From positions 149,932-213,931 of the forward strand of contig NZ_QPCG01000005.1 of the NCBI RefSeq assembly GCF_003351025.1: a stretch of 64,000 nt of DNA, read 5' to 3'. The notes under the pieces were generated by a model. It was not told the DNA's origin, ran no database searches, and saw only the letters and a program-made list of their open reading frames with translations. Position numbers and translations under genes: made by a program. Shown here piece by piece: positions 34,927 through 42,641 of the stretch. Position 1 is the first letter of the stretch, and each line of letters begins with the position of its first letter. Source of the stretch: Mucilaginibacter endophyticus (GTDB lineage: Bacteria; Bacteroidota; Bacteroidia; Sphingobacteriales; Sphingobacteriaceae).

Positions 34927-34949
34927 CATCCGCAATCCCAAATCAAACG

Positions 34950-35756
34950 ATGCGCTATTTCACCATTCAACCACCGGCCGAGCTCAAACCTTATGTAAGA
35001 TTTTACTGGGTGCTTGAACATGAGCTGGGCGCTGATGAGCCGTCATATATTTATCGCTCCGTAGCTGATGGTTGTACCGAAATGGTGTTTCATTATCGCT
35101 CCATGTTTGATGAGCTGGGGAATAAAAACGGCGAAAATGCAGGTCCGTCGGGTATTCAGTTTCAAACCACACAATACCGGCGTTTTATTACAACGGAAAG
35201 CTTTGGCATCTTCGGCGCATATATTTATCCTTTCGCTGTGCCCTGTTTCTTTAACATTCCAAGCAGTGAAACCAGTAACCTTGCTTTTGATTTTGATACT
35301 TTTTTAAACCAGCCCGGCCGGGAACTGGAGGAACGGATTGTGCTGGCTGCCGATAACTATAAGCGTGCAGAAATTCTATCCGAATTTTTAATAACCCGGT
35401 TACGTCAAAATGTGTTAAAAGATGATCTCATGGCTACTGCGATCAGGGATGTAATTCACAATAAACAATACAGGACAGTTACCCAATTGGCAGACGCTTA
35501 TAATCTATCGGCAAGGCAATTTGATCGTAAATTTAAGGAGCACGCGGGCTTTAGCCCTAAAACCTATATGCGATTGGTACGCCTGCAGGATGCGTTGAAA
35601 CAATACAATGATAATAAAACACTAACCCAGATAGCTATGGAATGCGGGTATTATGACCAGTCGCATTTTATTCATGATGTAAAAGAGTTTACGGGCTATC
35701 ATCCTAGCTTTTATTTTTCGGGGAAAGCCGAGGGGACGGAGTATCGGAATGCATAA
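34950..35756 (+). CDS. AraC-family transcriptional regulator with DUF6597-type N-terminus
   Basis: 268 residues. The N-terminal domain (MRYFTIQPPAELKPYVRFYW..., ADGCTEMVFHY) is the DUF6597-type ligand-sensing beta domain common in Bacteroidota regulators. The C-terminal 100 residues form the double AraC helix-turn-helix: VTQLADAYNLSARQFDRKFKEHAGFSPKTYMR and LTQIAMECGYYDQSHFIHDVKEFTGYHPS. The glyoxalase-like gene follows 65 bases downstream and may be its target. Confidence 0.9.
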   Translation: MRYFTIQPPAELKPYVRFYWVLEHELGADEPSYIYRSVADGCTEMVFHYRSMFDELGNKNGENAGPSGIQFQTTQYRRFITTESFGIFGAYIYPFAVPCFFNIPSSETSNLAFDFDTFLNQPGRELEERIVLAADNYKRAEILSEFLITRLRQNVLKDDLMATAIRDVIHNKQYRTVTQLADAYNLSARQFDRKFKEHAGFSPKTYMRLVRLQDALKQYNDNKTLTQIAMECGYYDQSHFIHDVKEFTGYHPSFYFSGKAEGTEYRNA

Positions 35757-35821
35757 TGTCCGGTTTTTACAATTTTTAGAATTGTGGAGGGCCTAATTTT
35801 GAATAAAAATACCAACAAGCT

Positions 35822-36202
35822 ATGGCAACAATAAACATTTCCGAAAATTACCAGGCAGTAATGCCTTACCTCATCGTTAAAAACGCCGCCCAATTTATAG
35901 CCTTTACCCAAAAGGTTTTCGGCGCTACAGAACAGTTTAAAACTATGCGCGATGAGCATACCATTATGCACGCCGAGGTGAACATTAATGGCACGACCAT
36001 CATGTTTGCCGATGCTACCGAAACCTATCATCAGCAAAATGCCGGCATGTTTGTATACGTTGAAAGCTGCGATGAAACTTACCAAAAAGCACTCGACAAT
36101 GGTGCTGAAAGTATTATACCCCCAGCCGATCAGTCATACGGTAGAAGCGCTGGTGTAAAAGATTCGTTTGGGAATACCTGGTGGATCACTAATCCGTTGT
36201 GA
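35822..36202 (+). CDS. VOC/glyoxalase-like protein, PhnB type
   Basis: 126 residues of the vicinal oxygen chelate superfamily resembling PhnB/YdcJ-type proteins: VMPYLIVKNAAQFIAFTQKVFGA, HTIMHAEVNINGTTIMFADA, and the terminal GRSAGVKDSFGNTWWITNP. Some members bind or confer resistance to small molecules, others are orphan. No complete metal-ligand set can be assigned. It follows an AraC regulator in the same direction. Confidence 0.9.
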   Translation: MATINISENYQAVMPYLIVKNAAQFIAFTQKVFGATEQFKTMRDEHTIMHAEVNINGTTIMFADATETYHQQNAGMFVYVESCDETYQKALDNGAESIIPPADQSYGRSAGVKDSFGNTWWITNPL

Positions 36203-36264
36203 TTTTTTCAAGATAATTTATGGAAATTGCATAACGCCTGCATCTTATCCATAAATTATCGACC

Positions 36265-36846
36265 ATGAAAAAACTTATTACCGTATTAATTACTGCTTTC
36301 AGTATCTCAATTGCGATGGCGCAATCTGATAGTGTGCATGCTGTTAAAAGGCCTCTTGTAACTAATGCTACTGATTCATTATATCGCCATTTACCTAACG
36401 CAAAGGAAAAACAGCCATTAGTTATAGTCAATTCAAATATCATTAGCGGTCTTAGCTATATAAATCCCAATGACATTACTTCATTAACAGTTTTGAAGAG
36501 CAAAGATGTCCCGGCGGCAAATTTGGCTAATCTGAGCAGGTTTGGCGTTATCTTAATAACGCTTAAAAAGGAGGCGAAAATTGAAACGAATACTTTCAAT
36601 GATATAAAGAAGAGGTTTAATATAGATGGTAAAGTTCGGTTTGCCCTTGATGGCTATTTTGTTGACGATGAAAGCTTGCTCATTTCCAGGCAGGATATCA
36701 ACGAAATAAACTTAACCTGGAAAAAGGATAAAAGCGGTGATGCTGATGTTACAATCAATATATGGATGCTGGCACCTGACGCCCGTAAAGGAATTGTTTA
36801 TAAGCCGAACCCCAATGATAAACCGGGGACTATTCATATAAGATAG
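36265..36846 (+). CDS. Secreted protein with a TonB-receptor plug-like motif
   Basis: 193 residues with a signal peptide (MKKLITVLITAFSISIAMAQ). Residues 66-100 (INPNDITSLTVLKSKDV, LSRFGVILITLKK) closely follow the plug-domain signature of SusC-type receptors (I.P.DI.S..VLK...A..YG..GVI.ITTK), but no barrel follows. The second half, with WKKDKSGDADVTINIWML, is not recognised. It may be a regulator or partner derived from a receptor plug. The gene is followed 8 bases later by another secreted protein. Confidence 0.75.
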   Translation: MKKLITVLITAFSISIAMAQSDSVHAVKRPLVTNATDSLYRHLPNAKEKQPLVIVNSNIISGLSYINPNDITSLTVLKSKDVPAANLANLSRFGVILITLKKEAKIETNTFNDIKKRFNIDGKVRFALDGYFVDDESLLISRQDINEINLTWKKDKSGDADVTINIWMLAPDARKGIVYKPNPNDKPGTIHIR

Positions 36847-36853
36847 ATCCGGT

Positions 36854-37288
36854 ATGAAATTAATTATATTTTCATTGGTATTGGTTTTCGCCGGATCGAT
36901 AAAACAATACCACGAGGAACAGCTCCATATTTATGGCGGTAAAAATCACGATCAATATTTGGGTTGCTTAACCTGTGGTGATGACCAGTTGAAATCTATT
37001 TGGTGCACATTTGGCGACTATGGCTCAAGGCACATGCCCAAGGCTATTTGGAATGAGCTTGGGAAATATGGCAGCGTCAGCAGTCAATATTCTCCTTTTA
37101 ATGAAAATGCTAAATATCCGCCTATTATTTTAGATGATCATAAAAGGTTCCGTGGGTATTTAACTGTAAACAAAAATAATCAGCAACGCTGCAAAAATTA
37201 TGTCGCGGGGCAAATTTGTGCGAGCAGTGATCAGATCAGGGGTGATATAAAAGCCTGGTATGATTGGTTCGTGGTCAGATACTATTAG
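36854..37288 (+). CDS. Secreted hypothetical protein (FGDYGS.../WNELGKYGS repeat family)
   Basis: 144 residues. An N-terminal hydrophobic segment (MKLIIFSLVLVFAGS) predicts export. The core reads CLTCGDDQLKSIWCTFGDYG, AIWNELGKYGSVSSQYSPFN and RGYLTVNKNNQQRC. This pattern (W..YG.YGS..S..S.WN, then G.L.VN) recurs in small secreted bacterial proteins with unknown function. At least five Cys residues could form disulphides. It is co-oriented with the plug-like protein 8 bases upstream. Confidence 0.7.
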   Translation: MKLIIFSLVLVFAGSIKQYHEEQLHIYGGKNHDQYLGCLTCGDDQLKSIWCTFGDYGSRHMPKAIWNELGKYGSVSSQYSPFNENAKYPPIILDDHKRFRGYLTVNKNNQQRCKNYVAGQICASSDQIRGDIKAWYDWFVVRYY

Positions 37289-37350
37289 GCATCAAATTAA
37301 TTTTATTTCATTTAAAATCTTTTCCTTTGCGGGTCGTCATACTATAATAT

Positions 37351-37815
37351 ATGTACGCCTTTATTTTAGCACTGCACTCTCTTATTCGCTGGTTTGTTTT
37401 GGCCAGCCTGCTTTTTGCCCTGTATCGCGCTTATGCCGGATGGCTGGGTAATAAAGTTTATTCCAAATTAGATAATCGCGCCCGAATCATCGCGGCAACA
37501 GTAGCACACATCCAACTGGTTGTGGGACTTTGGCTATATTTTATAAGCCCGGTAGTAAGTTATTTTTTGAGCCATTTTAAAGAAGGTGTACAAAATCGCC
37601 AGATCAGGTTTTTCGGCATGGAGCACATCACCATGATGCTTATTGGTATTACGCTGATCACCATTGCATCAGCCAAAGCAAAACGAAAAACAACTGATCC
37701 GGAGAAATTTAAAACTCTGGCTATCTGGCTTACTATTGCCCTACTGGTAATACTAAGTTCAATCCCGTGGTCGTTTTCGCCACTAATCAGCCGCCCATTG
37801 TTCAGGCCGTTTTAA
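37351..37815 (+). CDS. Small membrane protein of four helices
   Basis: 154 residues with four hydrophobic helices (about 3-25, 45-70, 88-105, 122-140). Conserved-looking histidines lie in ALHSLIRWFVLAS, TVAHIQLVVGLWLYF and FGMEHITMMLIG, a pattern like diheme cytochrome b561-type membrane proteins, so heme binding is possible. Function is unknown. It stands 62 bases after the preceding secreted-protein gene and is convergent with a repeat block. Confidence 0.8.
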   Translation: MYAFILALHSLIRWFVLASLLFALYRAYAGWLGNKVYSKLDNRARIIAATVAHIQLVVGLWLYFISPVVSYFLSHFKEGVQNRQIRFFGMEHITMMLIGITLITIASAKAKRKTTDPEKFKTLAIWLTIALLVILSSIPWSFSPLISRPLFRPF

Positions 37816-37903
37816 ACTTTTGTCATGCTTAGGAGCGAAGCAGCTTCTTCATTCTGTATAGATGCTTTGTTTGTTAGGGAAGATGGTTTGATTAAAAAAC
37901 GGG

Positions 37904-38007
37904 TGTCATGCTGAGCCTGTCGAAGCATGGTGGGCAGGGCCTCTGCGCGCGAGTCTTCGACAAGCTCAGACTGGTAGGCCTGGCCACTGGAGTTAATTAG
38001 CATGACA
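37904..38007. repeat. Palindromic intergenic element with GTCATGCTGAGCCTGTCGAAG word
   Basis: TGTCATGC (37904-37911) pairs with GCATGACA (38000-38007), and CTGAGCCTGTCGAAG (37911-37925) pairs with 37955-37969 with one mismatch. A further TGTCATGC lies at 37821. I know this word as a frequent intergenic repeat in Bacteroidota. The open frame across it (37812-38048) is a by-product. Confidence 0.75.
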
Positions 38008-38013
38008 AGGCTT

Positions 38014-38028
38014 AAATCCGAAATCGAA
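38014..38028 (+). repeat. 15-bp intergenic repeat, copy 3
   Basis: AAATCCGAAATCGAA, followed by CGTCCGAGTTCCGAAATC, which continues the same degenerate words up to the end of the VOC gene (38045). Same orientation as copy 2 at 34912. Confidence 0.85.
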
Positions 38029-38044
38029 CGTCCGAGTTCCGAAA

Positions 38045-38467
38045 TCACAAAATCTGGTTAAACTCCAACCGCTCACCATCCGGCCCGGTGATGTTAAAAT
38101 ATTTACAGCCGTTTTTCCAGAATTGCAGAAATACCGGCTCGGGTTCAAGGATATTTAGGCCGGCCTGTTTGATGGTTTTAAAGGTAAGGTCGATATCATC
38201 TACATCAAAAGCTACGTGGTCCACATGCCCGTTTGATCGCGTGCGGATCCCAGCTAATGAAGCTTCGGGAAGTTGATACAATTCCATGATCATGTTGCCG
38301 CGCTGCATCATGATGCAGGTACCTGTGCCGCCATTGTCGGTAAATGGGGCCTGCATTACATTGTTGAAGCCCAGTCTGCTGTAAAATTGCTGTGATACTT
38401 CAATGTTGGTTACCGGTATACCTATATGTTGTATGCCGTTAATTGCTAAATTTATAACGTTTGCCAT
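38045..38467 (-). CDS. VOC family protein (glyoxalase/bleomycin-resistance type)
   Basis: 140 residues with two beta-alpha-beta-beta-beta halves: IQHIGIPVTNIEVSQQFYSRLGF with the first metal-ligand His, MIMELYQL with a Glu, VDHVAFDVDDIDLTF with the second His, and FNITGPDGERLEFNQIL with the closing Glu. The full ligand set suggests a metal-dependent isomerase or dioxygenase-type enzyme. It is monocistronic and its 3' end abuts the repeat cluster. Confidence 0.9.
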   Translation of the reverse strand: MANVINLAINGIQHIGIPVTNIEVSQQFYSRLGFNNVMQAPFTDNGGTGTCIMMQRGNMIMELYQLPEASLAGIRTRSNGHVDHVAFDVDDIDLTFKTIKQAGLNILEPEPVFLQFWKNGCKYFNITGPDGERLEFNQIL

Positions 38468-38639
38468 GTTGATAATCAGCTATTTGTTTGAGCTTCTAAT
38501 ATACGTTTAAACACACGGAATAAATTTAAGTTGCGGGGCCATTAAGCGATATTATCATCCGGTCATCATTTTACACAGCCTTAACACATTTGATGTAAAT
38601 TGCTGTTAAACTTGCACCAATTAAAACATATTCATATTA

Positions 38640-39782
38640 ATGAAAATCGGGATTGTTTGTTACCCAACCTTTGGCGGAAGCGGGGTTGTTGCCACCGAAC
38701 TTGGTAAAGCCCTTGCAGACCGTGGTCACCAGGTTCATTTTGTAACCTATAACCAACCTGCGCGGTTGGATCTCTTTTCCGAAAACCTTTTCTATCACGA
38801 AGTTTCGGTTTCTAACTATCCGTTGTTTGATTTTCCGCCATATGAGCTGGCCCTGGCAAGCAGGCTGGTTGATGTGGTACGTCATGAGCAGTTGGATGTA
38901 TTACATGTGCATTATGCTATCCCCCATGCTTCGGCCGCGTTTATGGCTAAGCAAATATTAATGACCTATGGCATTTATATCCCGGTAGTAACTACGTTGC
39001 ACGGTACCGATATTACCCTGGTTGGTAAGGACCGTACCTTTAAGCCGGTTGTTACTTTTTCTATCAACCAAAGTGATGGTGTAACGGCTGTATCGCAAAA
39101 CCTGAAGGACGATACCTATAAGTTTTTCGATATTAAAAAGGATATCCTCGTGATCCCTAACTTTATCGATCTTACCAGGTTCAGCCTTAAACCCAAAGAT
39201 CATTTTAAGAAAGCGATTGCGCCGTCGGGCGAAAAGATCCTGGTGCACACGTCCAACTTCCGTAAAGTAAAACGTACCGAGGATGTAGTGAAAATCTTTG
39301 CCAAGGTGATTAAAAAGATCCCATCTAAATTGTTAATGGTGGGCGACGGCCCTGAGCGCTCTATGTGCGAGCAGCTTTGCCGCGATTTGGGTGTTACTGA
39401 TAATGTACGCTTTTTGGGTAAACAGGATGCTGTTGAAGAGATCCTTTCTGTATCTGATTTGTTCCTGATGCCATCTCAATCAGAAAGTTTTGGTTTGGCG
39501 GCACTGGAAGCTATGGCTTGTAAGGTGCCAGTAATAAGCAGTAATGCAGGTGGTTTGCCCGAATTAAATGTTGACGGAGTAACAGGATTTTTGAAAGAGC
39601 CCGGCGATATTGATGGTATGGCAGAAAAAGCAATATTTATTTTGGAAGATGAAGAACGTTTAGCTAAATTTAAGGAAAATGCGCTGGCGCACGCCAAAGA
39701 GTTCGAATTATCTACCATTTTGCCCAAGTACGAGAACTTTTATTTAGAAGTAATTGAGCAAAATAAGGCTAAGGCTGTTTAA
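38640..39782 (+). CDS. bshA: N-acetyl-alpha-D-glucosaminyl L-malate synthase (bacillithiol pathway)
   Basis: GT4-family glycosyltransferase, 380 residues, transferring GlcNAc from UDP-GlcNAc to L-malate, the first step of bacillithiol synthesis. BshA marks are the start MKIGIVCYPTFGGSGVVATE, the VTTLHGTDITLVGKD segment, and the nucleotide-sugar motif PSQSESFGLAALEAMACKVP with the catalytic Glu pair. Bacteroidota use bacillithiol as their low-molecular-weight thiol. BshB and BshC genes are not in the window. Confidence 0.95.
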   Translation: MKIGIVCYPTFGGSGVVATELGKALADRGHQVHFVTYNQPARLDLFSENLFYHEVSVSNYPLFDFPPYELALASRLVDVVRHEQLDVLHVHYAIPHASAAFMAKQILMTYGIYIPVVTTLHGTDITLVGKDRTFKPVVTFSINQSDGVTAVSQNLKDDTYKFFDIKKDILVIPNFIDLTRFSLKPKDHFKKAIAPSGEKILVHTSNFRKVKRTEDVVKIFAKVIKKIPSKLLMVGDGPERSMCEQLCRDLGVTDNVRFLGKQDAVEEILSVSDLFLMPSQSESFGLAALEAMACKVPVISSNAGGLPELNVDGVTGFLKEPGDIDGMAEKAIFILEDEERLAKFKENALAHAKEFELSTILPKYENFYLEVIEQNKAKAV

Positions 39783-39889
39783 CCAACAGTTGTAATAAAC
39801 CTGATACAATTCTAAAAATATTCTTAAAAAGTTAAATTTTATCGGTTTCGTTAATTAATTTAGTTTTTCACTCCTAAAAGTTAAAACTT

Positions 39890-40081
39890 ATGGCAAAGCA
39901 CACACTAAAAAGCGGACAACTCCTTAAGTACATCGGAAAGAAATGGAAAAACCTGCATATAGGTCATCCATTAAAATTTATGGGGTACGATGAGAATAGT
40001 TTCGCCGACATCTGGGTGGAATACCAGGGTAAATTAATGCTTCTGGCTCTGAAGGATGTGGAAACACTAAGCATTGCTTAA
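39890..40081 (+). CDS. Small hypothetical protein, 63 residues
   Basis: A compact basic protein, MAKHTLKSGQLLKYIGKKWK at the start and LMLLALKDVETLSIA at the end, with no signal peptide. The strand-rich pattern (LHIGHPLKFMGYDENSFADIWVEYQGKL) suggests a small beta-barrel. I do not recognise the family. It is followed by a hairpin with a T-run, which supports it as a real transcription unit. Confidence 0.72.
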   Translation: MAKHTLKSGQLLKYIGKKWKNLHIGHPLKFMGYDENSFADIWVEYQGKLMLLALKDVETLSIA

Positions 40082-40120
40082 GTAGAATAACTTGAGCCGG
40101 TCGGTTCAAACCGGCCTGGA

Positions 40121-40163
40121 AAAATAGCCTTACTCATGCATACTTGCTAAGTAAGGCTATTTT
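40121..40163 (+). terminator. Terminator after the 63-residue protein gene
   Basis: AAAATAGCCTTACT (40121-40134) pairs with AGTAAGGCTATTTT (40150-40163) around a 15-base loop. A smaller GCCGGT/ACCGGC hairpin (40096-40115) precedes it. Confidence 0.85.
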
Positions 40164-40199
40164 GTTTTAGAAAAAAGAAACCTATATTAGCATCACAAA

Positions 40200-40250
40200 A
40201 GGAAATGGTGTCTTCCTATTTAACCGCTCTAAAAAGCTGATGGCGCCTAC
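40200..40250 (+). promoter_or_regulatory. Fluoride riboswitch (crcB motif)
   Basis: The aptamer reads AGGAAATGGTGTCTTCCT, ATTTAACCGCTCT, AAAAAGCTGATGGCGCCTAC. The first stem is AGGAA/TTCCT, the conserved ATGG-GT-C loop, the TTAACCGC core, the short GCT/AGC stem and the terminal CTGATGGC.CCTAC are all in the order of the crcB/fluoride RNA consensus. It lies 64 bases before the CLC gene, with a terminator-like hairpin between. Fluoride binding is expected to prevent termination and switch the exporter on. Confidence 0.85.
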
Positions 40251-40254
40251 AGAT

Positions 40255-40290
40255 AATTAACTCACAGGCTTTGCTCTGTGCTAATTTTTT
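40255..40290 (+). terminator. Expression-platform terminator of the fluoride riboswitch
   Basis: CACAG (40263-40267) pairs with CTGTG (40276-40280), flanked by AATTA (40255-40259) and TAATT (40282-40286) that can extend the stem, and followed by a run of six T (40285-40290). It sits between aptamer and start codon, as in transcription-attenuating riboswitches. Confidence 0.7.
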
Positions 40291-40313
40291 GTGGGCAAAT
40301 AAATATCAGCAGT

Positions 40314-41696
40314 ATGCAAAACCAACTTTTTTCTTCGCAACATTTCGCAATCCTAAAAAATGCCCTCCGGTGGACGATCATTATCATTCCTATAGCTGTA
40401 GTTATAGGTAGTGCGGTGGCTTTGTTCTTGTGGTTGTTAAGCTGGGCCATTCATTTCAGGTTTGCACACAAATGGCTGTTGTACCCGTTGCCACTGGCCG
40501 GTGTAGCCATCTTTTTTATCTATAAGCTTTTTGGCGGTTCTGCTGAAAAAGGGAATAATTTAATTATCGACGAGATCCATAATCCCGGCGGAGGGGTTCC
40601 TAAACGGATGGCCCCGTTGGTGCTCATTACTACCATTATCACGCACTTGTTCGGTGGCTCGGCCGGGCGCGAGGGCACTGCCGTGCAAATGGGTGGCAGT
40701 TTAGCCCAAATGATAGGTAAGTGGCTTAAGCTGAATGATGCTGATACGCAAACAGTACTTACCGCGGGTATAGCCGCAGGTTTTGGGGCGGTGTTTGGCA
40801 CGCCATTAACCGGCGCTGTTTTTGCCATGGAAGTATTAACCATTGGCCGGGTACAATATAACGCACTGCTGCCTTGCCTCATCGCTGGCATTGTTGGCGA
40901 TGTAACCGTGGCCGCCTGGGGCGTTCATCATACAGCTTATCATATTGATATTATTCCTGTTATGCCGCACTGGTTTTCAGGCTATATTTCAACCGATTTG
41001 TTGCTGATCGTTAAAACTATAGCAGCTTCAATCGCCTTCGGCCTTACCAGTTACCTGTTTGCAAAAATGGTTCATGGTATTAAAAGCTTTTTTACCAAAT
41101 ACATAAAAACGCCCTGGCTTATCCCTTTTATTGGCGGCTTGATCATCATAGCGCTTACTTTCATTAACGGAAAACCCGATTATTTGAGCTTAGGTGTGGA
41201 TGCCGAACATTTGGGTGCCGTTACTATTCCCTCGGCTTTTCATACAGGAGGTGCCGATACCTGGAGCTGGCTCTGGAAAACAATTTATACTACAGTAACA
41301 CTTGGCACCGGCTTTAAAGGCGGCGAGGTAACACCGCTGTTTTATATAGGCGCTACTTTGGGCAATACGTTATCCGGCTTGCTGGATGCGCCGGTAAGTT
41401 TGTTTGCCGCATTAGGGTTTATAGCTGTTTTCGCGGGGGCAACCAATACGCCGCTGGCTTGTACCTTTATGGGTATTGAGCTTTTTGGAGGCGAACATGC
41501 CCTATTGTTTGCCGTGGCCTGCTTTACCGCCTACCTTTTTAGCGGGCATACCGGTATCTATGGTTCGCAAAGAATTGGTGTAACCAAACTCAGTGATGAT
41601 CCGGCTGATGATAAGACACTTTCGGAGGCGATGAAAAAGCGCAGTTATTTATACCAGAAACTGGCAAAATACAGTCCATTAAAAGGAAACGATTAA
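40314..41696 (+). CDS. CLC-family fluoride/proton antiporter (CLC-F type)
   Basis: 460 residues from the ATG at 40314 (a GTG at 40278 falls inside the riboswitch terminator and is unlikely). The gating glutamate is Glu120 in GGSAGREGTAVQMGGSLAQ. The GREGT form with Thr, and GGGVP in place of GSGIP, are features of the fluoride-specific CLC-F clade rather than chloride transporters. Other CLC marks are GFGAVFGTPLTGAVFAMEV and GTGFKGGEVTPLFYIGA. The riboswitch upstream independently supports fluoride export. Confidence 0.9.
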   Translation: MQNQLFSSQHFAILKNALRWTIIIIPIAVVIGSAVALFLWLLSWAIHFRFAHKWLLYPLPLAGVAIFFIYKLFGGSAEKGNNLIIDEIHNPGGGVPKRMAPLVLITTIITHLFGGSAGREGTAVQMGGSLAQMIGKWLKLNDADTQTVLTAGIAAGFGAVFGTPLTGAVFAMEVLTIGRVQYNALLPCLIAGIVGDVTVAAWGVHHTAYHIDIIPVMPHWFSGYISTDLLLIVKTIAASIAFGLTSYLFAKMVHGIKSFFTKYIKTPWLIPFIGGLIIIALTFINGKPDYLSLGVDAEHLGAVTIPSAFHTGGADTWSWLWKTIYTTVTLGTGFKGGEVTPLFYIGATLGNTLSGLLDAPVSLFAALGFIAVFAGATNTPLACTFMGIELFGGEHALLFAVACFTAYLFSGHTGIYGSQRIGVTKLSDDPADDKTLSEAMKKRSYLYQKLAKYSPLKGND

Positions 41697-41699
41697 GAT

Positions 41700-42446
41700 T
41701 TACCTGGTAGCTGTCACTACGATATAAGGTGATAACAGTTTTGATTCAACCGGGATAATTTTGGTGAAAACCTTGCCTGCTACCCAAACCAGTTTGGTGA
41801 TTGCCTTAGCAATGGCGGGCTTATTTGCCTTGTCTTCCAGCCAGACAGAAAATTTGCCGTAGTAATAAGCTTCAACATTTTTCAGCCCAAGTTCCTTGCA
41901 GTAGCCGGCCAGTAAGGCTGGGTTCATGCTGCTGACGTTGTGCTTTTCGTAGTTGTTAAGATCGTAGTTGCGTTGTACCCATCCGTTAACCCCGGTGAAG
42001 TTTGGCAGGGTAATGAACAGCGTACCCCCTGGTTTCAGGAAAGAAAGGTGTTTTTCGATGATGCCTTTGGTATCGTTAAAATGCTCAATCAATCCGCATG
42101 AAAGCACCAGGTCATATTCGGTTTCGGGTTGATATTTGAACAGGTCGCCTTCAATAACCGCGATATCTTTGTCATCAAGCTGATTGGCATCCAGTACCTC
42201 TTTCAAAACTTTAGGGTGAACGTAGAAATCAAACAGGGTGGTTTTTAACCCGAAGTACTTTTTCAAAAAAATAGCGAAATAACCCGGAAAGCCACCGAGC
42301 TCAATGGCCGACGCTGGTTTGTTAACATCCGTAATGTTTTTTAGCAGCTTATGAAAAGTATAATTAGCCGGCACATTAAATGCCAGGTCTTTTTTTGATT
42401 CCCAGTAACCAGCCCAAAAGGCCTTGTCGGTGAGTTCGTTGCTCAT
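41700..42446 (-). CDS. Class I SAM-dependent methyltransferase
   Basis: 248 residues. Motif I is AIELGGFPGYFA (residues about 42-53), then the acidic IEGDLF, and DLVLSCGLIEHFNDTKGI with LKPGGTLFITLPN, the methyltransferase 11/23 pattern. Its C-terminal third contains a hydrophobic segment (ITKLVWVAGKVFTKIIP). The substrate is unknown; relatives often act in polysaccharide or lipid modification. It is convergent with the CLC gene with only three bases between stops and no terminator between them. Confidence 0.88.
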   Translation of the reverse strand: MSNELTDKAFWAGYWESKKDLAFNVPANYTFHKLLKNITDVNKPASAIELGGFPGYFAIFLKKYFGLKTTLFDFYVHPKVLKEVLDANQLDDKDIAVIEGDLFKYQPETEYDLVLSCGLIEHFNDTKGIIEKHLSFLKPGGTLFITLPNFTGVNGWVQRNYDLNNYEKHNVSSMNPALLAGYCKELGLKNVEAYYYGKFSVWLEDKANKPAIAKAITKLVWVAGKVFTKIIPVESKLLSPYIVVTATR

Positions 42447-42641
42447 GGGTGCAAAGGAAAGATAATTAAGTAAGAGTTCAAAACACTGTTATTTTGTAAT
42501 GCGTGGATTTTGAGCTGGTATCGTCAACAGGAAATAATTACAATCATCCGGGAATTAAACATAGCTATGTTAAGCTAATGAATAAGCAACTTTGTGTAAT
42601 TAATTAAACAACAGTGCAATACCTGTATTAAATTTAACAAG

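Noticed and set aside
37812..38048. Open frame of 78 codons on the minus strand
   Set aside because: It consists of the palindromic repeat at 37904-38007 and the 15-mer word tract.
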